Assembly: GCA_963691815.1 (NCBI GenBank)
Contig: OY829657.1
Span: 7,057,092 to 7,121,091, forward strand
Direction of reading: 5' to 3'
DNA from: Echiichthys vipera
Taxonomy: Eukaryota > Chordata > Actinopteri > Perciformes > Trachinidae
DNA length: 64,000 nucleotides
This document shows positions 49,406 through 59,800 of the stretch, in pieces (position 1 is the stretch's first letter; each line of letters starts with the position of its first letter). The position numbers and the translations under genes are program-made. Below the pieces are notes generated by a model, which saw only the letters and a program-made list of their open reading frames with translations, was not told the origin of the DNA and did no database searches.

Positions 49406-49406
49406 G
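49369..49406. repeat. (AATC)n microsatellite
   Basis: About nine AATC tetramers. Confidence 0.92.
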
Positions 49407-49414
49407 GAGACCAC

Positions 49415-49860
49415 GAGATGGCGCAACCATAGACTGTATAAAAACGTAGCATACCCATCAAGGTCCTTTCTCTCAACTTGATCCAATCGTACTCACCTAT
49501 GGGATTCACCATCTTGTCAGACTAACTCCGCCTCATTTGCTCTTACCAAAAACCAGCATTGATGTGACATTGAGGGGAGGGACATACGTCCATCTGGCTG
49601 ACGTGTACCTCCGAGATATAGTGAGGGCCAGCAGCTATCTGTCACTCAAGAGGCCGCGCTCCTAATTATTCATACATTTTAACCTCCAATAAAATAAAAA
49701 CCAGCCTGCTACAAAAACACCCCCCCCCCCCCCAGTGTTGTCGTGGAGATATGACCTAAACATGCGGACTAGAATGGGGGTCAATGAGAAATTGCTCTAT
49801 TATGAAACCTGCCCCTAGTGGCCACTCTGCAAACTGCAATTTTTGGTTCTTCCGTATTGG
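49415..49860. mobile_element. MITE-like DNA transposon remnant
   Basis: Begins GATGGCGCAACCATAGACTG followed by TATAAAA, a start common to fish non-autonomous DNA elements. It contains a 14-15 nt C run near 49719-49733 and ends with degenerate CTAGTGGCCACTCTGC-type sequence. Ends and family are tentative. Confidence 0.45.
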
Positions 49861-51590
49861 ACGAACCAGGTAGCTGGGGTTAGGGGTCGGGCGCAACCGA
49901 ACTTGATACTGTTACATGATTGGCTGTTAGCATGTCACTCCCTACATTGCTAGGCTACCAGAGAGCATGTGGCTTTGTTCATGCAACCAACCTTGCTACG
50001 TAACCTCTGGTTTCTTCCAACGAAGAAAACAACCGACTATTGATCTTGATTACGTGTCTATCGTGATACATATCGCTATCGTTTTATCGCCCAGACCTAT
50101 GCAAACATCACTAAACGAAGACGATAACAATGATTAAAAAGTATACCTGCTAAACATCAGAATGTTAACATTGTCACTGTGAACATTTTAGCATGCAGAC
50201 ATTAGCTCAGACATTTGGCTCAAAGTAGGATTGTGCAAAAGTACAGCCACAGGGAGACACTAGCATGGCTTTAGAGTCTGAGTCCGGTTAAATATTGAAT
50301 AATGAAATAACCAGGCATACAAACAAACATTTTTTTTTCCATTGTGATGTTTCCTGCTTTATGGTGAACAAGTGGTTATCTTCTCATGATAAAAGATGTT
50401 TGTTAAAATCATTGGTGTATAGTTAAAAGCCACATTTTTACTTTTTCAGCGGCTGTGGGTAGCTCAGTTTTAAGGCCAAGGGAGAGGAATGCATTTAATT
50501 ATTCCTCTTTCAGTTAAACAAGACAAAAACCTTTCCACTGCAATCCACTTGCCGCTCTACATTGTGCTGCCTCTTTCTCCTGACCCTCCCGTCTGGCCTT
50601 TACTCTGTCTCATGCTCTGTCAACATCATCTGCTGCTGGGGAGCAGACTGGCTCAAAGGCGGACCCTTTTACTTTCCTGCAGGTGGCTGATGTGACTAAG
50701 GCAAGAGGCAGCAACAATCCCTCTTCACTTGCTTCCCTCCAGCAGCAGAAGCACCAGCTTGTTTCCTATAAAACAAAAACTCCCCGTCTCTGCCAAGACT
50801 GTATTATATGAAAAACTACAAAGGTATCTCTGTATCACACTCATTTGTAATTCTGCGTATTAAGAATTAACATTTTAAAATATAACACAAACGATAACAC
50901 AGTTTTGCAGACATTTGTTGTCTTTAAATGCCACTTATTATTTTTTAAAGACTCTCATGGGGTTAAATATTTGAAAATACATTAAAATGCACTTCAAAAA
51001 CTCACTTACTCCGTGTTTTCCTTTTTGTTTGCATTTTGAATGAGTTTTCTGCAAAAAACAATGTTAAAAAGGAGATACCGGTAACACTTTGCTTTAACTC
51101 CCCTAATTAGCATTTAAAAACAGTACACAGGCACTTAATGGTCATTTAATGGTTTAGAACAAATAATAGATGTAGTAGATAGCTGATATAAATATATATG
51201 TTACTTTATTATTGTTAGATGAACTGCTTATACTGTATTCTGATACATCAATAATAACAATCCAATTATTTACATTAACTACTCATTCTGCTTAATAAGC
51301 ACTGTTTATTGTAAGTACATTTTTTAAATACTTGTGTATTTGAGAATGTTAGAATTTACCTGTAAATGAATATTTTATTTTATTAACTATACTTTTATTT
51401 TCCACCACCAATCATTTCCGATTCAAACTATGCTACGTTATTTTAAAACTAGGACCACAAGAGCATCAAGAATCAAATTGGTTAGAAAAGTTTGTTCTAA
51501 CCTAACCCCGACACTCTAATCACCTTTTCCTGCCAGTTTAAAGAAAAGAGAAATCATCACAGCTCCTGGGTCTGCAGTCAGCCAAATTAA
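49860..51590. other. intergenic; one repeat-like fragment
   Basis: ATCGTGATACATATCGCTAT followed by CGTTTTATCGCCCAGACC (about 50058-50097) looks like the end of a fish repeat. Otherwise no gene or element recognised. Confidence 0.35.
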
Positions 51591-52240
51591 ATGAGCAGTT
51601 TTTTGAATTTGCGAGCTCCTTGCTGTGTGGGAACATTCACCAATGGCTCAGCATGTCAAACCATGTCAAGTGTTACAGTTCCCTTCCTGTTTCGGGGGGA
51701 AAAAAATATCACCCCAGAGATGAATTAACTAAAAAGGCTTGTCTTCAGACCCCTTCCTAAAATGATTAACCCTTCTAGAGAGCATTATTGAGTTCTGAGT
51801 GGTTGTGCTTTCTCGTTGCCTGTAATTGTTCTTTTTCTGTTGTTGCCTTCATCAGTCTCTCTCCTCATTATATGAAAAGAAGGGAAAAATGTCTGAATAG
51901 AGGAGGGAGATTTTCCCACAGTCACTCAACTCAGAAAAATACTCCATTGTGGCCAGATTCCCATCCAAATGCCCTGCTGCACAGTCCCTCGTGGTCTGAG
52001 GGACAATGTTCTTATAATTGAGTGACCGTTCTTTCTCCTGTTTGAAAAGTGATGGAGAATACAGCTAAATGTGGCCGCGAGTCTCACGTTTGAGTCAGCC
52101 TGCAAGTAGCCATGTGTGATCGCTTATAATTTAACAGCAGATATAATTTAGAGTAAGAATCATGAGCAATATGATGTGGCCTGCCTTAGTGAGTTGTATC
52201 CCAGGCTGATTATGCAGTCCGTAGATAGATGTATAATTAT
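51590..52240. promoter_or_regulatory. candidate regulatory element
   Basis: Repeat-poor block with GTTCTTATAATTGAGTGACC, GATCGCTTATAATTTAACAG, GCAGATATAATTTAGAG and CAGGCTGATTATGCAG. It lies about 1.6 kb upstream of the mbip promoter and could serve nkx2.1 or mbip. Inference only. Confidence 0.36.
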
Positions 52241-53760
52241 GATAATTTGATTGAGTACAGCCAGAAAATAATTGTTCTTATTTGAGCATCATTCATATTG
52301 TATTTCACCAACTACTGAATCTATAGTCTGAGCAAATTCTACTGAGCCTTTTAAACTCTTAATGAGAACACAGAGACATTTTATTCTGTTCAAGCCTGTT
52401 TTAATAATATCAACATTACGTGAAACATACTTAAACATACAAACATAACATAACATAATGCTATGTTGTTTAGTTGTTGATGTAGCTCAATTCATACACA
52501 GAGCAGCTTCAAATTGCGTTACATACATTTAAGCATATCGTGAATTAAAGAACATTTAAACATACAAATTCAGAGGCACTGAAAACAAAGAAATTGAAGA
52601 AAAATAAAAGTGAAGAATGTAAAATTAATATTTGAGGTTTCAGCTTACTTTAGAAAGTGGCCACATATTCAAAACACTGTTTATAAAACACTTACATTGT
52701 ACATATTTGCAGTGTTATTTAGTATTTTAATGGTGTTTTATGGTTATGGTAATTTAACTGTTGCAGTACTTTGCTTTATTTATTTCCCTTTGTCATGTTA
52801 ATTGTGCTCACTAAACAAAATGTCCAAACCTGGTAATAAACCTCTGATTCTGAGTTAAGGGACACCTTTGATGCTCTGGTAGTTGTTTCATAGGTGTGGC
52901 ACTATATTTACTATACTTTTAGCTCAATTTATTAGACACAAAACATATGATCAGTTTATAAAATATGATTATTTGTTATTAATTACACTATCACATTGTT
53001 ATAAATAGCATATCACTGAAATACTACATACATGTTAATGCATCAAGCTACCAATGATTAATAATATAAGACTTCTTTTTGATAATGTGTATGCATTTTT
53101 CTGAATGTGTCCAAAGCCTGGGACAAGAGGAGGAAACATTTGAGAGAAAAACATGAAGAAAACTCCTGTGAAACTGCACATATCCTATTCTACTTTATTT
53201 ATTTGTTTATTTTATTTTTTAAAATTTACATGCTTAGTTTTTGGTTGTTGTGGATATATGCTCTGGCACACTGGAAGGCTTAGTTTATGTTGTATGTATT
53301 AAGGTGTCTGTATAATCCTGTATGGGATGGGTCATGGTAACATGGTAACAACCAGACACAAAAATAATAATTCACTCATTCATTCATACTGCAACGCTCA
53401 TGCATAAGGAGTACTTTTGTGTGTGATGCTTAAGTATATTTTGCCATTAATACTTCTATTAAAATGGCAGAACTTGTATTTGAACGTAGAGTATTTTTAA
53501 CTTCACTTCTCCAACTTTATATTTCACCCTAAAGGAAATTTGCTTTACATGCAGGTATTAAAGCAGCAATAGCCTAATTATATAATTTTATTTCACATAT
53601 TAGATATTGAAAATAAGTAATACTATTAATTATTTAAAAACAGCAGCTGACAATCCAACATATAGGAACATATAGATCAATATATAAGAAAGATTTAAAA
53701 AAAAAAGATTAAAACCCATTAAATTGCATTATTTTCTTCTCATACAATTCACGTCAACGG
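52240..53760. other. intergenic, AT-rich, with ACTTAAGTA-family remnants
   Basis: Fragments such as ATACTTTTAGCTCAATTTAT (about 52912) and GTATATTTTGCCATTAATAC with CTTCACTTCTCCAACTTTAT (about 53433-53520) look like diverged copies of the dispersed repeat. No gene. Confidence 0.4.
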
Positions 53761-53771
53761 CTCTGTCAGTG

Positions 53772-53843
53772 TGCGCATGCGCCGGGTCTCATTCTAACCA
53801 ATCAGCGGTCATTACTGCGCAGCCGTTGGACTGCAATGGCGGA
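53772..53843 (+). promoter_or_regulatory. mbip: mbip core promoter: NRF1, CCAAT and YY1-type sites
   Basis: The palindromic NRF1 core GCGCATGCGC is at 53773-53782. An NF-Y-type CCAAT box (AACCAATCAGCGG) is at 53798-53802. A YY1-type GCAATGGCGG overlaps the start codon at 53834-53843. There is no TATA box. This combination is typical of broadly expressed vertebrate genes, matching the expected role of mbip. Confidence 0.65.
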
Positions 53844-56800
53844 GACAATGAAGCTGAGTGGAAATCACGCTCCTCCTAATGAATCCAGCTACAGGGACTG
53901 CGTGTGTGCCGTACTGAAGCTGTTGTCAGACTTCGGGAAAGAGGTTGGTTTACATTATTTGAGCCCCCACGTTGCCCCGAGAGACGTGTCTTTTCGACCG
54001 TGTTGTTAGCCGGCTACATGCTAATGTTTTTAGCATCCCGGTGTTAGCAGGGCTGCTTAAGTTAGACACATGCCCCTCACTTAGACAAACAAGTAACCGT
54101 GCTCTGTTTTCTGCTAAATTATTATTTTGCTTTTAACCAGCTCATAGTTCTCTACCTTCCATGTTCAGACGTGGCCAAACCTTCCACTTCGCCCCAGCAG
54201 ATTAAGCACAAATCCTTAGTTTCACTCCTACCTTGTTGTCATTAGTGTTACTTTTGTGGTCGCTTGCATCTCTGGAAGTGTCTCTCTGTCTGTCTTTGTC
54301 TCCCTCTGTCCATCTGTTCGTCTTTTCTCTCTTTCACTCTGCTTTTCTTCCTCCCTAAAGACAGGTGTCCGTCCTCCATAGAGCTGGGTCTGTTCGTTCC
54401 TGCCTGTTAAAGGGAAGGTTTTCGTTGTAAATCATAAATAAGTCATAGAGTGTGGTTTATACCTGCTCTGTAAAGTGTCCCTGAGATAACTTGTGTTATG
54501 ATTTTGCTCTGTAAATAAAATTGAATTCATTGCCACCTACACAGTTCTTTTCTAGCTGTTTTCTGCAGCCTGTATTTAGCATGTTCATGTGTTTCGAGGG
54601 TTTTGCAGAATTGTTCCTCTGCTTCCTGTTGTAAAGCAAGAATAAATACACAGGGTATGGAAAATGCACGTATATCAGCTGTTTACACTTTGTAATGTGT
54701 AGATCTCTTTGCACCGACTCTGTCACCGTGTATATGTACTTTATCTTTATTATTTGTAGCATCATCAAAGTGGCTGTGCAACACTGTTTTGCCATTGGGG
54801 CCCTGAGTACACTTTTGTAAATTTTATTTTTTTGTTGTTTCTTTTTTACTAATGCTTTTGAAAAAAAAAAAAAGTCTTATCTTGTATGACCAACAGTCCA
54901 CAACCCAAAGATATTTAACCTAAAATGATGTAGAATGGAGAAAAGCAGAAACTACTGGCTACTTTATACTAAACATATGACTATATACATGAATTCATTT
55001 GAAATGTCTTGTCACTGCTCTACACATCTGACACCTGCATCCAGACGCCATTGTACAAAACTACAACTACCAAGTAGAATAGCGATGTCAGGTCCAGAGA
55101 AGGGGAGCTCTTTGTGCAGCGGCAACGAGGAAGACCATTAAATAATTTATTTATGTATTTTGGCAGGTTCATTCCTCCTTAGGAAAGTAACTAAATTATT
55201 AAACCATAAGGGATTATCGGAATAGCTGCAGATTTATTTTCAGCTCATCGACTAATAAACTAAATAACTAACAATTGTGTTTAAAAAAAAACATGTTTTT
55301 TTTTTTTTTTTAAATCAAGCTCAAATTGAGTGATGCTGCTCTGAGAATAGAAGTCAACATCGATGCTGTGGATCTTCCATCATCTCCAGATGCTCACGTG
55401 TTTGGCTCTTTGCAGGAGCATATCACTAAATTACAGGTAAAGTGGCTACGTTTTGCCATAGGTTAAATTGCATGATTTTAGCGTGTTACGGATAAAAGGT
55501 TTTGCTGAAATGTGTTAGAATTGATGACCATTAGTTCATTATTTGAGATGGCCTAAGACTATTTGTAAATGTATTATACTCGTTTTTTTTGTAAGAGTCT
55601 GTAATCAAAAATAAATGAAAACATTTGTGCTTAATATGCAATATTCTTTCTTCCCCGACTGTTCATATAGGTTGTTTCAGAGAGCTTAAAGACACTGGTG
55701 GATGCTCATGGAGATGCATCATCTACAGAAGAGAACACATCAGACGATGCTGTCACCTCAACGTCACTCAAAGAGCAGATGATTGCGCCGTCTCAGCACC
55801 ATCCTCCTACCCCAGAGGCTGCAGAAAGCAAGACGGCGCCTGATGACATCATGGTTCAGATCAGAGCCAGGAAGTCCGAGGTTGGTCTCTGTCAGCAGAT
55901 CTGTCAGCTGTTCTGGCAGTGACATTTTTAGAGCCCTCTTTACTCTCTGTCAAGTAAATGAATAATCATAAGTAATTGCTCCCAAGGATGTGCACATGAC
56001 GTGCCGCAGTGAAGCAAATGTTTGATTGAGATCTGATAAGCCGGGTTCAGCAGAGAATAAGGGGGCCTTTAGTGCTGTGGTCGGGTAGAACAGACCACAT
56101 TGCTGGAGGACTTTGAGAGAGGGCCAGGTCCTTGATGGATTATGAAGTGGATGCTCATTACTCTGAGATTGCATGTGGATGAAGGACAAGAGGCCCAATT
56201 CTGTTGTGCATTTATTTTGGTAGCCGAGCAAACAGTATTCATATTCCATCATGTGATGATAGCAAGTAATTCAACTTTTTTTGGCTACCTGGAATTATGT
56301 CTGACTACATTTCTCATTCCCTGTAATGTAAATTACTGTTTGCCTCAGATCATTGGACAAAAAACTCATTGCATTCAAGACAGCTATCAATCGCTCATCA
56401 ATATATTGTATCTCATTATCTGTGTTGTTTCTCCATTGTGACCCTAGATTGAGCGAAGAATATCTGCATTTATGGAGCGCAAGCAGATGGAGATCAATGA
56501 AAACAATGTTCGCGAGTTTTGCAACGTGATCGACTGCAATCAGGGTGAGAATGGGAAAGAGGTTGGGGGGCAGGGTGGAGAGGGAGCCTGCACACAGATT
56601 GCCAATGTTTGGGAGAGAGCTGATTTCCACAGGCGAGAGGTCAGGCTGAACTGCTCCAAGAGTGGGCTGAAGTAGCTAACACACTCTGCCTCAAAACACA
56701 ACCAGCTTAGTCCAGAATAACACGAGACACGGCATTTTTTTAATTCAAAGCCTGTGTGTGTGTGTGTGCATGTATATCTATCTACAGCCGTAGCTATGAG

Positions 56801-59800
56801 ATGAGATAAACTATAAGATAAGCCTCTAATATATATATTTATTAAAGGAGATTTTAAAAAAAAGTTTTTAACACTTATTAATATGGTAGTGGACAAATAT
56901 GCTCGCTTTATGAAAATGCATGTTTATTATTATTATTGCAACAATCCAAAACGATGACAAATACTGTCCTGAATATTCTCCACAATAACTCAAAAGTACT
57001 GCATCGTCAAAAAAATGCTGAAACAGCGTATTGACCTGAAGATAAAATTACAATGTACTGCAAACTATCAGGCGTTGTCTGCCTTTGGAGAGGGGGGGGG
57101 GCTCTCTGAATCAGCTGTATGCTCAGCCAGTAAGTGGCATCTGAGACTCGGCGTACTCCGGTGTCAAATCACATTACGTGGACGAACAGTAAATGCAGAC
57201 AACTTTGGTCTTGTCGAGAACAGTCTTGCAGGACTTTGAAGCTGAACTTGTCATTCCAAAGAGCCTCTTTATTCATTTCTGCTCGAGGAGGTCTGTTTCT
57301 GCTTGTCATCCACAATAGGACTGAACAGTTCGGGGAAATAATGTAATTGCGATTTCCCCCCACCCCCAAATATTGCGACTGCACATAATATGCGATGATT
57401 TGAAATATTATTTTTAATTTAACTTCTCATTACAGTAGTTATTCTCAAACATATATGTTTAACTTCCACCCTTGTTAGAATGTAATAATTATAACAACTA
57501 TAAAACAAACTATCAAATAAGGTTGGTGTGAACGTTAATTCTCAAGTCTGTAACAAATCACACGGACAAAAGTGGCTTTTAAACAAGGCCATTATAAGAA
57601 AAATGTGAAGTATAAACACTGATTAAACACTGCAGAAAAATTAACTTAAAGTGTAATTATGGCGCAAAAGCATCCCATGGTCTTTGTCGGCACTTAAATA
57701 CATCAAAAAAGCCATCAAGACAGTTTTTTTTTCATATATGAACTATTAACGGAGAAAGCCGGTAGAGTCGCTAACATCCTGATGTGGCTAACACTGTTTG
57801 GTCCGGGAGTACAGTGACGGCATTAAAACGTCTTTTTTAACTACTAGTACTGCTCAAAATAACACCAAACCTCTGCAGTGGCATGAGAAGAGTCCCTACA
57901 CATAAAACGAAGCACCAACAATCTAGTCTGTGAACCCAGAGTTTATTAAAAGAATGTTTTAAAGACTTACCAACTGGCCCCAGTACCAGCTCCTCTCATA
58001 GTAAAGTCAATTCAAGTCGATGTTTGGTGTTATTTTGAGCAGCATTAGTGGTTAAAAAAAGCTGTTTTAATGCCTTTACCATAATGCCCCGAGCTAATCA
58101 GTGTTAGCCACGTCCGGCTGTAAGTGACTCTACTGGATTTCTCTGTTAATAGTTCATACACACAAAAAAAACTGTCTTGATGGCTTATTTGATGGACCGA
58201 AAAAGACCATGGGAGGATTTTGCGCTGGAATTAAACTTTAAAATGATATGTAGGCCAATTGTACTGATACAAACACACACGTCTCTCCTTGTCCCGGGAG
58301 GATTTGGCTTGCCTGGCGCACTGATGCTCTGCATTTTAGCCATACATCTGTCCCACATGGCTTTGTGTTGTTACTGTTCTGATACAGGTTTGTAGTGTTG
58401 CCCTGTGAAGTAGCCACTGTAGTACAGCATGTTCTGCATCATAGCCCTACCTAATGCTGCGCAGCATCGTCCTTTTTAAAACCAAAGTAGTTCCGCACAA
58501 CTGACTTGCTGTTTCTCTTCGAGACTAAAGTCTCCACTGTATCAGTTTCCGACTGTTCTGTTGATCGTGAGGCCCTTGCGCAGAAGGTAAAAAGTGCAGC
58601 GTGACTGATGCTTGCTTTTGGAACCGAGTGCTCCACTCTCTCGCGTATCACATGGCCCGTGCAATTGCGCCCCTTGCGGTTAGAAAATTGCGTTTTATCA
58701 TATTGTGGTATTATAGCAAATACAATTGATCATTCAGCCCTAATTGAAACTGTTAATGCTGCTGCTTCCTAATTAGAGATATGTAGTTATAAATATATTT
58801 TAATTACATTTTTACATTAAATTCTAAATATATATTTTTAATCAAATTTTCTCCTCTGTAGAAAACAGCTGTGCCAGAACAGATGCAGTTTTCACTCCGT
58901 ATCCAGGTTTTAAAAGCCACGTGAAAGGTAAGAAAATAAATATTTGCCACAAATGTCAATGTGACATTTCTTAACAGCTTTATTTTTGGGAACTGTAACC
59001 CATCATTTTCAAAATTACACACATCATTTTGGTCATCATCAGGTCCATGATCTGAAATCACAAAAATAAGTGCTGAACAATTTAAAGCACAGAACAGTGA
59101 ACGGTGTTTATTAAACTGCTGAACAAATGTCAAGGGTTTTATAGGACCCCTCTGTACATGCGCTTGCTTTATACATGGCCTTAGACCATACTGTTAACTA
59201 GTCTCTGTTTCTGTTGTGTTCCTTGACTGGCTAGTTACGCGAGTGGTAAACATTTACGGGCCCCAGACTCGTGATGGGGGAGGCCAAGGAGAGCCAGGGA
59301 ATCAGCAGAGGGGCTCGATGACAAGGGACTGTGGAAATGCAGTCATAGAAGAACGACTTCACAACATCGAGACTCACCTGAAACTCCCAACAGGTCAGAG
59401 AAGGACACAGATACACATAGGTTATGTTTTACGTGTCTCAAAGGGTCACCTGCGATTACAGATACTCTACAGATACTAAGCTGAAATATTTGCCTTTTTC
59501 AGAAAAAGTTCCACATTTTAAATTATAGTAATTTAACTTGGAATGAAACGGAACTCTACGACATTGAAATGCTGTCTGTATGAAATTCATCTGAAATAGC
59601 TCACTACTAATAAGCCAATTGATTAGTTTTTACCTGATATAAACACTATGACAACATTTATTATGACCCCGTCTGTTGTGTACACTTTTGCACATGTCTT
59701 ACTCATAATTAGGTTTGTTGTGTAAAATGAGATGAATGTAAAATCAGAATTCAGACTTTTCAAAAAGTGTTTTGTTCCTTAGTGGGCCCAGTTCCATTGA

